The position numbers and the translations under genes were made by a program. The notes under the pieces were generated by a model. That model was not told the DNA's origin and ran no database searches. It saw only the letters and a list, made by a program, of their open reading frames with translations. Shown here piece by piece: positions 24,989-37,269 of a stretch of 64,000 bases of DNA. The stretch's first letter is position 1. Each line of letters begins with the position of its first letter. Source of the DNA: Lottia gigantea (taxonomy: Eukaryota; Mollusca; Gastropoda; Lottiidae); the NCBI RefSeq assembly GCF_000327385.1, contig NW_008708458.1:2955671-3019670 (forward strand). The letters are read 5' to 3'.

Positions 24989-25095
24989 ATTTAGGGTCGT
25001 TCTAAGTCAAATCACCCAATGAGGTATATAAACCAAATTTCAGCAAATCAAAGGGGGTACGGTTTACTTTCTACTTTTTGTTTGGGTGATTTGAC
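24989..25095. repeat. Short inverted-repeat element
   Basis: GTCAAATCACCCAA near the left end is matched by TTGGGTGATTTGAC at the right end, with about 75 bp between. No coding capacity. Confidence 0.55.
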
Positions 25096-25437
25096 ACGGA
25101 ATGAGCCTTTATACAGGTTGCAGCTTCAAGCTATACTCTAAGTGTCCCTCACATACATGAAAAAACATGACAATTTCTTTTGAATCCATCAAAAATTAAG
25201 ATCCGTGTAAGATGAATTATTAGATTGTTCTATAACTTTGTTTTAAAGAAGTAAAAGGGATTGTAAATATATTAATAAAAACAGAGAAATTCTTTCCTAT
25301 CATTTTGATGGAATGAGTCGTAAATCAACAAAGTTTCATATCATACTACAGATTGTTTGAATTGAAATTTATTCACGGATAAAGCCAATATTTAGTGGAC
25401 TATATACCTTTAAAATTGTCGTCTTAAGGTGTAAATG

Positions 25438-25582
25438 TACGATGTACTGTGCGGGATGATCGATACAGTAGAAAATAGAACACAAGAACACACAAGGTAA
25501 GAGTCTGGACACAGTGCGGATACGATACGATTATGCTATATTCTACTATATCATTAATCCTGCACCGGACAACGTACATCAT
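25438..25582. repeat. Imperfect inverted-repeat element
   Basis: GATGTACTGTGCGGGATGAT on the left resembles the complement of the right end (GATGTACGTTGTCCGGTGCA), and both continue to ACAGTAGAAAATAG / ATAGTAGAATATAG. Probably a small MITE. Confidence 0.5.
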
Positions 25583-25846
25583 CTATTCATAGCTTTATAA
25601 TACCAAGCCCAATATATTAATTTATGACTAACATTGCAGTGTCAGCTATCAACTCTTAATATGCAGTTTTTAATTTATGGCCTGTAAATTGTATTTCTAA
25701 TGTACTTCAGTTTGCAATATCAAAAAAAGTCATTGAAGTAGATATAAAATAATAAAAAATATACATAGAGTAGATATTGCAATCAGGAAGTAGGACATAG
25801 TTAAAACATTTAAAGAGATTTATAAGGGGTTTTGTATGTGTTCAGG

Positions 25847-26154
25847 GCATTTTAAACGGATTCTTAAGAGGTTTTCAAAAATTGTGTATCTCGGATGTTG
25901 ATCTTGCACCATTCCAATTTTCAATCAGATGTCTGTGGTTCCTGCAATTCCACTAAAACTAAGTGTCACTAATCTCAAAGAGCCTTTTGTATTAAAGCAT
26001 ATTTGGCAATTAGTGATGTCATCAAACACTTAGTTTTAGTAGAATTGCTGGAAACACAGACGTCTGATTAAAAATTGGAAAGGTGCAGAAGGATGCTATC
26101 AATGTCGTTAATGCACATAGAACATTTAGAAAACATCTTTACAATCCCTTAATG
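25847..26154. mobile_element. Best copy of the CAGACGTCTG foldback family, about 308 bp
   Basis: The two halves are inverted repeats of roughly 110 bp. Outer ends resemble GCATTAAGGGATTGTAAAGA; inner arms carry CAATCAGATGTCTGTGGTTC and its complement and end in ACTAAAACTAAGTG. The unpaired centre has AGTGATGTCATCAAACAC. Fragments occur at 4178-4470, 20522-20640, 43462-43513, 48038-48270 and 49785-50060. Confidence 0.75.
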
Positions 26155-26396
26155 CATAATTCTGATGTCCAGGTGTTGTCTGTTGTCTGGTAACCTCATA
26201 AAGTCACTATCACAAATATCATTTAGCTTGAATGGTTCAAATATAAGCAAATATCAAATTATACAAGTTTGAGAAAACTCTTTATCAAATCTTTAAACTA
26301 ATATGCAGTGTCATATAATAGATTTCTAGATAATGAAATGTTCTCCAGAAATTGTCCTATGAATTACAAAAAACCGACATGGAGTTGTCAATGCAG

Positions 26397-26699
26397 TTAA
26401 AGGGACAGATTCTCCATTTTGTCTTCAGAAGTACTAGAAATGTACAAAATCGCATAATTCCTTCAAAAATACCACAAACTAGGAATTCCACTTTCTATTT
26501 CTATATATGTCCTTTCTATATGGCAGGGTATCATTAATATTAAAATAATACTAATAGTTCTAGACACACATAGATTTAATTAATCTAAAATTCTGAAGGT
26601 GAGCTGTGAAGACTATTACTGATCAGCCTAGCCAAAAAATTCCTGATTCTGAGACTAAGTAAAATTGGTCAAAAGATTGACAAAACTTTCCCTTTTAAA
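26397..26699 (+). mobile_element. TTAAAGGGACAG-family MITE, copy 1
   Basis: Begins TTAAAGGGACAGATTCTCC and ends in a decayed complement (TTTCCCTTTTAAAG). The interior shares AGTACTAGAAATGTAC, AATTCCTTCAAAAATA and GGTGAGCTGTGAA with the copy at 42720. It is in the opposite orientation to the copies at 28590, 30419, 30982 and 36452. Confidence 0.75.
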
Positions 26700-27861
26700 G
26701 CATTAGTACTGCACTAACTTTAGCTTATTTGGTGCATAACAGGTAGCGTCAATCTCCTTTAAAATATGAAATAAAGATGAAATATTTTCGTTTACGGACA
26801 GAGGAACTTGTTATTTTGAGGGCAGAGAAGATTAGTTTTTTGTATGGACAGAATTTTTATATTTGAAATCACTTTAATTACCATTGTCTTTCTCAAATTG
26901 TTTTTGCTTTGCTGGAAGGATATTGATCTGTAAGCTACAGCTTTTCGCAGTAATGTTGGGGGTTAGAGTAACTTCTGAATAAAAACTCCTGACTTTTTTG
27001 TCATGACCCGAGAAACAGTAAGTTGTTTGCCTAAAATGTTTAAGGCCACTGCTTAGAATGCTTATTCAGCTTTTACATCTATTTGGTATATTTTGAGATA
27101 TTTCAATCATAGGATAAAAGCAGAGTTAAAATTGAATGTTATGCAAGCAGCAAGCGAGATAAGATCATAAAACAAGAATTATTCCCTCCATTGACAATAT
27201 TGAAGAAAAAAACAAAGAATGATTTTAAAATGTTGACAGAAATAGATAAATCGATGTACAAAAGAAGAAAACTTTTTAACACAATTCTTGTTTCTTGCTC
27301 AAACAGGTATTAAAAACTTTTACTGTGGCGTTACTGATAGATAAAGGATGTACAATAACAAAACAATTAATTTACATACATCATGACTACACCCTGTCTT
27401 CGCTGACGAAATTTTAAATAATTTAATACGAGCCCTGCCCTGCCTACATATTTTCTGTAAACAATCCTTCATTATCTGAGAATATAAATCAAATCTTAAA
27501 GGTATACTACGCCTTAGAATGGAAATAAAATTCAAAGTCTCAAAATTGGTCAATAACAGTATATATTCATCAGGTACCATGACTTAAGATTAGAATCTCT
27601 ATATAAGAAAATACTTCCATTAATCTAAGCATGTTTAAAAATAACTTAATAGTTAATTAATTGATAGACCTTATTGATTATAGAGGGATTTCTTTTGTAT
27701 AGTTATGACACCAGATTAGTTCACTGTTGAATAAAGACTCATTTTGGCCAAGTTTAAAATTTTTTGATCATCCTAAGAAGTAGTATACCGTTAAAAAATA
27801 CTTTGTGACCCTGCTCAAGACAATTCTTCTATTTTTAGGGCAGATAAATCATATTTTTGTA

Positions 27862-28355
27862 GAGCAATATAGAAATACCACTGTTAAAATAGTGCTCAAT
27901 ACATCAATTATAGGGCAATATAGAAATACCACTGTTAAAATAGAGCTCAATACATCAATTATAGAGCAATATAGAAATACCACTGTTAAAATAGTGCTCA
28001 ATACATCAATTATAGAGCAATATAGAAATACCACTGTTAAAATAGTGCTCAATACATCAATTATAGAGCAATACAGAAATATCACTGTTGAAATAGTGCC
28101 CAATACATCAATTATAGAGCAATACAGAAATACCACTGTTAAAATAGTGCTCAATACATCGATTATAGAGCAATACAGAAATACCACTGTTAAAATAGTG
28201 CTCAATACATCATTGTAGAGCAATATAGAAATACCACTGTTAAAATAGTGCTCAATACATCAATTATAGAGCAATATAGAAATACCACTGTTAAAATAGT
28301 GCTCAATACATCAATTATAGAACTATATAGAAATAATACTGTTAAACTAGTGCTC
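27862..28355. repeat. 51-bp minisatellite, left block, about 10 units
   Basis: The unit runs GAGCAATATAGAAATACCAC then TGTTAAAATAGTGCTCAATA and CATCAATTATA. Because 51 is 17 codons, long frames stay open on both strands; these are artefacts of the period, broken wherever a unit is 50 bp (CATCATTGTA). Variant units match those in the right block (29144-30190) in the same order. Confidence 0.95.
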
Positions 28356-29093
28356 AATATATCAAATTTTGCCTCAAAATATGTGTCACAATGAACCAGT
28401 ACAATTTTTCAAACGTTTTCTTAGAGAACCCTCTTACAGGCCTCTTGGATGCTTGTGCTTCCATAGAGCTGCTGCATTTTTAATCTCGACTATGGCAGTA
28501 ATAAGTCAGTCTCCCCCAGACTTGGGAGACTGGCACCCCCACTGACCTTATGCCATTTTTTACCTAGTTTTGTCGACTTTGTTTCTCAGTTAAAGGAACA
28601 GTTAGGCCATCCTTTTTGACAAATCATAATTTAGTCTCAGAAACGTAAATGTATTAGCTGAACCAATCAGTAATAGTCATCACTGCTCTCCGTCAAAATT
28701 TGAGCCTTCACATCCATGGGCATGCAGAATTATCTGCGCTTGAATGTTAAAATGACTCGTTATTTTAAGATACTCTGTGATATATATAGAAAAGAAATAT
28801 ATAGAAATAGTGAGTGAAATTCCTAGTTTGAGATATTGTGGAAGGAATTATGCGATTTTTGTACTATTTTAGTTCTTATGGAGACTATTTACATATTATA
28901 TTCAAGACCTAAACCAACCTCCCCGAAAATGGCACACCTCTCCCTTTAACTTATGTTAGTACTGAAATAAAAATTGTATGAATGAAAAAATAACAATGTA
29001 TAGAAATTTCTATGTAGGGACTAGTGAGTTGTTAACCAGTAGAGTGTTGAGGGTGGTCAAGTGAAAAGTTTTAATAGAAACAGTAACACACCC
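28335..29093. repeat. Unique flank duplicated at 30164-30922
   Basis: About 759 bp that appears identical, as far as read by eye, to 30164-30922 (offset 1829). It ends exactly at the assembly gap. It includes a copy of the TTAAAGGGACAG-type MITE (28590-28949). Confidence 0.9.
28590..28949 (-). mobile_element. TTAAAGGGACAG-family MITE, copy 2
   Basis: Ends TTAAAGGAACAG and TCTCCCTTTAA. The interior has CTAGTTTGAGATATTG, GGAATTATGCGATTTT and the 'accaatcagtaatag' segment seen in the other copies. Confidence 0.8.
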
Positions 29094-29143
29094 NNNNNNN
29101 NNNNNNNNNNNNNNNNNNNNNNNNNNNNNNNNNNNNNNNNNNN
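29094..29143. other. Assembly gap, 50 N
   Basis: A run of exactly 50 N inside the minisatellite region, a placeholder size rather than a measured one. Confidence 1.
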
Positions 29144-30190
29144 AAATACCACTGTTAAAATAGTGCTCAATACATCGATTATAGAGCAATACAGAAATAC
29201 CACTGTTAAAATAGTGCTCAATACATCATTGTAGAGCAATATAGAAATACCACTGTTAAAATAGTGCTCAATACATCAATTATAGAGCAATATAGAAATA
29301 CCACTGTTAAAATAGTGCTCAATACATCAATTATAGAGCAATACAGAAATATCACTGTTGAAATAGTGCCCAATACATCAATTATAGAGCAATACAGAAA
29401 TACCACTGTTAAAATAGTGCTCAATACATCGATTATAGAGCAATACAGAAATACCACTGTTAAAATAGTGCTCAATACATCAATTGTAGACCGATATAGA
29501 AATACCACTGTTAAAATAGTGCTCAATACATCATTGTAGAGCAATATAGAAATACCACTGTTAAAATAGTGCTCAATACATCAATTGTAGACCGATATAG
29601 AAATACCACTGTTAAAATAGTGCTCAATACATCATTGTAGAGCAATACAGAAATACCACTGTTAAAATAGTGCTCAATACATCGATTATAGAGCAATACA
29701 GAAATACCACTGTTAAAATAGTGCTCAATACATCAATTGTAGACCGATATAGAAATACCACTGTTAAAATAGTGCCCAATACATCAATTATAGAGCAATA
29801 CAGAAATACCACTGTTAAAATAGTGCTCAATACATCAATTGTAGACCGATATAGAAATACCACTGTTAAAATAGTGCTCAATACATCATTGTAGAGCAAT
29901 ATAGAAATACCACTGTTAAAATAGTGTTCAATACATCAATTGTAGAGCAATACAGAAATACCACTGTTAAAATAGTGCTCAATACATCAATTGTAGAGCA
30001 ATACAGAAATACCACTGTTAAAATAGTGCTCAATACATCAATTGTAGAGCAATACAGAAATACCACTGTTAAAATAGTGCTCAATACATCAATTGTAGAG
30101 CAATATAGAAATACCACTGTTAAAATAGTGCTCAATACATCAATTGTAGAGCAATATAGAAATAATACTGTTAAACTAGTGCTCAATATA
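29144..30190. repeat. 51-bp minisatellite, right block, about 20 units
   Basis: Same unit as 27862-28355, with three classes by their start (GAGCAATATAG, GAGCAATACAG, GACCGATATAG). The last unit leads into the flank at 30164-30922. The true copy number is uncertain because of the gap. Confidence 0.95.
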
Positions 30191-30418
30191 TCAAATTTTG
30201 CCTCAAAATATGTGTCACAATGAACCAGTACAATTTTTCAAACGTTTTCTTAGAGAACCCTCTTACAGGCCTCTTGGATGCTTGTGCTTCCATAGAGCTG
30301 CTGCATTTTTAATCTCGACTATGGCAGTAATAAGTCAGTCTCCCCCAGACTTGGGAGACTGGCACCCCCACTGACCTTATGCCATTTTTTACCTAGTTTT
30401 GTCGACTTTGTTTCTCAG

Positions 30419-30778
30419 TTAAAGGAACAGTTAGGCCATCCTTTTTGACAAATCATAATTTAGTCTCAGAAACGTAAATGTATTAGCTGAACCAATCAGT
30501 AATAGTCATCACTGCTCTCCGTCAAAATTTGAGCCTTCACATCCATGGGCATGCAGAATTATCTGCGCTTGAATGTTAAAATGACTCGTTATTTTAAGAT
30601 ACTCTGTGATATATATAGAAAAGAAATATATAGAAATAGTGAGTGAAATTCCTAGTTTGAGATATTGTGGAAGGAATTATGCGATTTTTGTACTATTTTA
30701 GTTCTTATGGAGACTATTTACATATTATATTCAAGACCTAAACCAACCTCCCCGAAAATGGCACACCTCTCCCTTTAA
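30419..30778 (-). mobile_element. TTAAAGGGACAG-family MITE, copy 3 (in duplicated flank)
   Basis: Same sequence as 28590-28949; probably the same physical copy assembled twice. Confidence 0.75.
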
Positions 30779-30981
30779 CTTATGTTAGTACTGAAATAAA
30801 AATTGTATGAATGAAAAAATAACAATGTATAGAAATTTCTATGTAGGGACTAGTGAGTTGTTAACCAGTAGAGTGTTGAGGGTGGTCAAGTGAAAAGTTT
30901 TAATAGAAACAGTAACACACCCTAACTTGTCATAAAATCTTGCTGAATGTCCCAAGAGCATTTCTTCACTGTTAAATTATG

Positions 30982-31322
30982 GCTTAACAGAACAGGTGGG
31001 CATTGTTTTGAACCAATCATCATCCCAGAAACGGAAATTTTTTAGCAAAGCTAATCAGTAATAGTGTTCACAGCTCACTGTGGAAATTTGAGTCTTCAAA
31101 TCCACATGTGTCCAGAATTATCTGTGTTTAAATATTAAAATGACGACACTTCAATTTAAGATACTCTGTGATATATAGAAAAGACATAATATAAATAGTC
31201 CTAGTTTGAATTATTTTTAAAGGAATTATGCGATTTTTTTACATTAATAGTACTTTTGAAGACTATTTACATATATTCAAGACTAAAATCAACCCCCCAA
31301 AATGCCCCACCTGTCCCTTTAA
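30982..31322 (-). mobile_element. TTAAAGGGACAG-family MITE, copy 4
   Basis: The right end CTGTCCCTTTAA is intact and the left end is decayed. The interior (GCTAATCAGTAATAGTG, CACATGTGTCCAGAATTATC, GGAATTATGCGATTTTTTTA) aligns with the neighbouring copy, so two different members lie about 200 bp apart. Confidence 0.75.
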
Positions 31323-31634
31323 TAGATATAGGCTATATTTAAAAAAAACTTCCCAACTCTACCTATGTGTATTAGGTTTCTTATATACCACACCTAAATT
31401 TTTATTTTGAAACTTTGACCCCATTTCTAAAAAACCATTCATCCTGTTTAGAATAATTTATCTGTTGCCGGCATCTTTTAAGCTCCAATCAATTAAGATA
31501 TCTTCTGTTCTTTTTTCCATTTGAGATTCATATCTCAGAATTAGCATAAGCTTCGGCTTGTTTTGATATAGAAATGAAATATTGTTTAATCATATCTCAG
31601 AAATACTTCCCCAAAACATATCATTTCTTATTTC

Positions 31635-31785
31635 ATGACTACCCAAAAATCCTGAACCCTGTATCAGTTTCAAAATCTTCATCAGTTACTCAAAAGGTGA
31701 AAAATCTCATAACTAGGTTAGAAATTTGGGCAGTTTCAGTATGTTGCCCCTCCTCTAACGAAAACCTGGTTCCACCATTGACTCC
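31635..31785 (+). repeat. Relic of the CAGTGGCGGAGCC hAT-like MITE
   Basis: Shares AAATCTCATAACTAGGTTAG and GAAAACCTGGTTCCACCA with the copy at 56355-56477. The left end is not clear. Confidence 0.5.
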
Positions 31786-32412
31786 ACCTGTCATATTCCA
31801 TGTGTGTTCAACAATAAACAAGTATCTATGAGGTTTTAGTTGAGGTGCTCAGTAGTACATGTAGGGATTCAGGTTTCTAGAGTTTTATTCAACGTTACAT
31901 CACCTACTGTGACAGTGAAGGTATTTTATATTGAGTTATGATCAATAATCAGTTTGGGAACACCCCAAGCCCTCTCAATAGTTTCTCTACATTCATTATA
32001 GAGTGATATAGAAATATTAAAATACAACTCTAATTGAAACTTCTTATATACACAGTTAAATCGGGAAGTTAGTCATGTGACTGCATATTGATTTACTATT
32101 ACCCAATAATAGACTCCTTGTTACTGTAGGGCAGGCAGTGCACGTTACCAGAAAAATAATGGTATTCTCATGATAACCTGCCTTTATGAATATTTGAAAT
32201 GTGGAGGTGATATTAGAAATATCCATTTATCAAATGATCCATAACCGTGCCTGTATGCTTTATATCATAGTTCCTTTTAACATTTGATGTCTATGCATAT
32301 GAGTTAATAAATTCAACAAACAGTTAATCTATATTAAAAATTGTAAAGAATACACAGATTTTTTTTCTTGTATAAACAATATTTATTTACATAATAGGAT
32401 TTGGGACAGGCT

Positions 32413-32676
32413 TTCGCCTATAATACATTCTCCTTAAAATATACAGCTTTAACATGTTCGCCTATAATACACTCTCCTTAAAATATACAGCTTTAACATG
32501 TTCGCCTACAATACACTCTCCTTAAAATATACAGCTTTAACATGTTCGCCTACAATACCCTCTCCATAAAATATACAGCTTTAACATGTTCGCCTATAAT
32601 ACCCTCTCCATAAAATATACAGCTTTAACATGTTCGCCTATAATACCCTCTCCTTAAAATATACAGCTTTAACCTG
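32413..32676. repeat. 44-bp minisatellite, 6 units
   Basis: Units start TTCGCCTATAATACACTCTC at 32413, 32457, 32501, 32545, 32589 and 32633 and end AAATATACAGCTTTAACATG. Units differ by only a few bases. Confidence 0.95.
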
Positions 32677-32878
32677 TGCTTTTTTTGGACATTTGATAAC
32701 ATAAGCACTATTTTTTAATTATTGAGATAATAAATTGAAAACATGAAGTCTACCCATATAAGCTTATCTTGTTTTGAACATCCTACCCAAACCTATACAC
32801 TCTTAAGAAGAATAGTAACACATTGGCAATGACAAAAGATGACATGTTGTAGATGACTATCAGTTGAACATACTTTTT

Positions 32879-33202
32879 ATACGCCCACATTATAATGTTG
32901 TATATTGTCGTCACCCCTGTCCGTCAGTCCACAATAGAGACTACAGTTTTCATCAGATTTAAATGAAATTTGGTGTGAATATTTATATTGATGAAATCTT
33001 GGACAAGTTCAAATTTGGCTATTTGTCGTTTATAAACGCATCAAAATTTGTTGGCATGTGAACGCGATAGAGGTGACAGTTTATGTCAGAATTTTATTAA
33101 ATAATGTGTGTTTGTTTAAATGAACAATATCTTGCACAAATTAGATTTTTGGTATGATTTGACACAGATGTGATTGCCCTTGTGTCAGGAAAGTGGGCGT
33201 AT
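32879..33202. mobile_element. MITE with ATACGCCCAC ends, 324 bp
   Basis: Begins ATACGCCCAC and ends with the exact complement GTGGGCGTAT. The interior has GAAATTTGGTGTGAATATTT. Similar short elements are, from memory, common in molluscan genomes. Target duplication is not clear. Confidence 0.65.
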
Positions 33203-33496
33203 CTTGCTAGGCAACCACTTGTTTTAAATCAGTCCAGTTTGATGTCAGATTAAAGTGCTTATGATAGCTGAAATTGAGCTGAAATTGAGCTCTATCAGTT
33301 GGTAAAGCAAATATCTAGATGACTGTATCCTATTAATATCTTATTTACATATTATTCAAACAATTCAGATATTTATATTTTATGGTTCAAAAACTTAACC
33401 CTACCCTAATAGTCAATGCATATCTGTCAAACACTCCAAATGTAAGAAAAAATATATTTAAGGGATTTATTGTATTACTATTGTTATGCTATGGAT

Positions 33497-34035
33497 ATCT
33501 GATATTGCACTCTATCAGCTGGTAAAGTGAATATTAAAATTGCTGTACAGATAGCTTAAATTGAGCTCTATCAGCTGGTAAAGTGAATATTAAAATTGCT
33601 GTACAGATAGCTGAAATTGAGCTCTATCAGCTGGTAAAGTGAATATTAAAATTGCTGTACAAATAGCTGAATTTGAGCTCTATCAGCTGGTAAAGTGAAT
33701 ATTAAAATGACTGTACAGATAGCTTAAATTGAGCTCTATCAGCTGGTAAAGTGAATATTAAAAATGCTGTACAGATAGCTTAAATTGGGATTTATCAGCT
33801 TGTAAAGTGAATATTTAAATGACTGTACAAATAGCTTAAATTGAGCTCTATCAGCTGGTAAAGAGAATATTAAAATTGCTGTACAGATAGCTGAAATTGA
33901 GCTCTATCAGCTGGTAAAAAGAATATTAAAATTGCTATACAGATAACTAAAATTGAACTCTTTCAGCTGGTAAAGTTGATAAAGTGGAATAAAGTGGACT
34001 TACAAATAGCTGAATTTGAGCTCTTTCAGCTGTTG
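33497..34035. repeat. 56-bp minisatellite, about 9-10 units
   Basis: The unit contains AATTGAGCTCTATCAGCTGG, then TAAAGTGAATATTAAAATTG and CTGTACAGATAGCT. It degenerates toward both ends; an outlying partial unit is at about 33270-33315. Each unit carries CAGCTG, a palindrome. Confidence 0.9.
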
Positions 34036-34953
34036 TAGCAAATCCAGAGAAAGTATCCCTTTAATTTTAATATATAAAACAATTAACAATTCAGGATCTG
34101 ATATGATTATATCCTGGTATTTTTAAGACCCTCAATAGTTGGTATTATTTTCACGTCACGTTTTTAGGACAGGATTTTTATTGTAAAAATAAAATATCAT
34201 AAAAACACGTCATTGTATTGTCCATTTATAAAGTTAGATTTGAAAATTAATCTACCATGAAATTTAACTTGAATAGGATTTTATACCTAATATAATTCTA
34301 CTTAATAAAACAGTATCCAATTTGTAGAGAAATTATTTATATGTTCTGTAGTTTAAACGTCATTCAGAACAATATTTCATTTATCATGGGAAATATTTTT
34401 AGCTAGAAGGTTTGGCTAGTTAGTATGAAATTTCCTCAATATTTTGATTTATGAAATTTTTTCAAGGGATGTTACAAATTTAGTAAACTATAGACCACAT
34501 TTCAGAATAATTGTTTTTGAGGTAGATGAATCGCTTTAAACTTACTTTTACATGAAAAAGAAAAAAAAATTATTTTGAATGATCCAAATTGGGATAGATA
34601 TAGTTTCTGAAAAATTCTGATAGTGAAACATTATAATGATATCTGAAATATAGCTCCATGTGTGTAGCTAAAACAGTATTCTCATATCGGTTTTGTCCTT
34701 CATCGCCCCTTCCCATTTCATCAGTTTTGAAAATTTTCTAACTTTTTGGGAGAACTAAATAGGTGTGTACATTAACCTAAATTTTTCTAAATGTCCATGC
34801 AGGTATTAATAAATACATGAAAGAGAAGAGAGTAGGTGGTTATGAAAAGAATGCAAGATGCAAAAATGTTACAACCTAACCTAAATATTGGAGAAAATGT
34901 TTTGTATTTGTGTTGATAAATAATATATGTGTATGATTAAAAGAGAAGGCCCA

Positions 34954-35319
34954 TACTACTCTCTGACTACATTGAGCTTCAAATTGAATTTTTTCTCTCA
35001 TTTCATAAATATTCAAAATAGATTTTCTACTTGATGCCTTTTGTCTTAGATTGTCTTTGAGTCCATAGAAATATGAGGTTCAGTGATTTTACATTTGAAA
35101 CAGACACACTTCTCTCCCAAAAAATTCATGTGAAAATGACCTACTTTTCAGAATGGAAAGTCCCTCTGTAAAATCATTTTTACGAATAATAACCTTTCCC
35201 TTTTTAGCAACCCAAAGACAATCAAAAACTCCCAGTAGCATTTTGAAATTGATATTTCAGTTCATATGAAAATGATTGGCAAAATTCAATTCAGAAAGCA
35301 GTGTAGTCAGAGAGTAGTA
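34954..35319. mobile_element. Foldback element, about 366 bp
   Basis: Left TACTACTCTCTGACTACA is the complement of the right end TGTAGTCAGAGAGTAGTA. AAATTGAATT-like sequence follows inside each arm. No coding capacity. Confidence 0.65.
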
Positions 35320-36451
35320 GTCAATTTTGAACATTTAAGAATGTTACAACTTTTTTTAAGAGCTTAATGGGTGTGTAGATGTGTAACCTAAAAAAAAATT
35401 TTTTATTGATAAATGGGATATGCTATGGTTAAATGCTTTCAGAGGAGAAAAAAAAAAAGGTAATTGGATATAAGGGCCAAGTTAAGGTCAACATTCTTGA
35501 CATTATTTTAGAGAAAAAGTAATGACAGGGGGATAACAATCTAGAAACCCGACTCCCTATTTCATTCATTACCAGCCCTTTAATTCATCCCCTTTATAAT
35601 CCTAGTAGAAACTAGTTTACTTTTAAGATTAGGAGGCTATTCAAGGAAATTTATATTCACAGAGAAACACCTTTATTTATAGTTTAGATCCCTGGTATGT
35701 GCAGACAGAACATTGATTTAAAGTCTGAAAAATATGTTAGGTTAATGCTGTTGATTTGGGCTGAGACAGAACTCAAAGTTCAATATGGGTGAACACATGT
35801 AATGCTATTGAGAAAGAAAAAGAGCAAATATATAATTTATTGGCTTAATATTGAGATCTAGTTAAGTGATTTTTTTCATGATAAAGATTAAAAGATGTTT
35901 AACAATTTTCTTTTTACTGAATTATCTTGCTCTGAGTTCTCTAAAAAAGATAGATGCACCAGTTTTTTGATCAATTGTAAATTAGTCTCAGAAACAGGAA
36001 TGTTTTAGCTAAGCCAATCAGTAATAGTGTTCACTGTTCACCTTGGAAATTTATCACCCAAAATGACTTTAAGCACTTTGTCAGTATAGAAGTGAAGTTG
36101 CTCATATATGCAAGGTACAGTGTACAGTACCTTTGGCTTTGAGTTCACCCTTTTAGAAAGGGCCTTGTGAGATTGTTGCTATGTTTTTGAACTCTGTATC
36201 CTGTTTGAAGAGTCTATATAGTCCATAATGATTGTTTTTTATACAATATATTTATATCTTGGAAAGATGAAATGCTGATTCTTCAAATTGTGCTTCAGAA
36301 GGCCATCTCTCACCCTTCATCACCTGATTTACAGAATGATGAAACTATTGTATCAATCTATAAAAGTAAAGATTTTGATGACAGTGTTCTAATAGATACT
36401 ATGGACAGGCTCTGTTAACTATGAATAGATTTAGTACAGCTATTTTGTTGT

Positions 36452-36800
36452 TTAAAGGGATAGATCCGCCATCCGTTTGGCAATTATACCTTAGTCTGAA
36501 ACAAGAATTTATTAGCTAAGCTTATCAGTAATAGTTTTCACAGCCATTTCAAATCCATGTGTGTCCAAAATTACCTGTGTTTAAATGTTAAAATGATGAC
36601 TCATCATTTCTTGAAACATATGTCTTGTCATATATAGAAAAGACATATTATATATATATAGAAATACAAGAGAATTTCCTAGTTTGAGTTATTTGTGAAG
36701 GAATTATGTGGATTTTGTATATTTCTAGTATTTCTGAAGACTATTTACATATATTCAAGACCCACATCAACTCCTGAAAATGGTGGTTCTGTCCCTTTAA
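36452..36800 (-). mobile_element. TTAAAGGGACAG-family MITE, copy 5
   Basis: Ends TTAAAGGGATAG and CTGTCCCTTTAA, 349 bp. A partial relative precedes it at about 35960-36066. A short frame reading out of it (36695-36916) is not a gene. Confidence 0.8.
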
Positions 36801-37269
36801 GGTTTAAGGTTGATATGACTAGGATGGTCATGCTAGCTGGTCATCCTAGGGTGGATCAAGTATTTAACTTGGTATTTAACCGCCCAGTCACAGTGGTCAA
36901 GTCTCTTCAAGCGTAAAATGAAATCAGCCTTGTAACTGGACCACATATTGATAAACTTACTAATTACTTTTCTTGTCATTGTTTACAAATAATAGCAAAC
37001 TATGTAGAAAAAGCAATCCATCTTTTAAGTAGAGGAGTTTTTGTTCTGCATTTCTTCTACTGGTTAGTGATGTTGTCCGTTTCAGTGCCTAACAGATGTT
37101 GAGTAAGAAGCGACTTGATTCATTTGAGTTTTCAGACTGGTGTACATAGATAATTGGCAGGGGTATAGCATATTTGATACTGGAAGTTGATATATCATGA
37201 CTAAATATTAAGAATTCATGGTCAAATTCTGACATTAACTTAATGACTTCTGTAGACACCCCCCACCCT

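Noticed and set aside
27849-28223. Long frames on both strands of the 51-bp array
   Set aside because: They follow from a unit of 17 codons without stops; they vanish at 50-bp units and have no start context, splice sites or family match.
36695-36916. Plus-strand frame with a hydrophobic start
   Set aside because: Most of it lies in the MITE at 36452-36800 and it does not start at an ATG.
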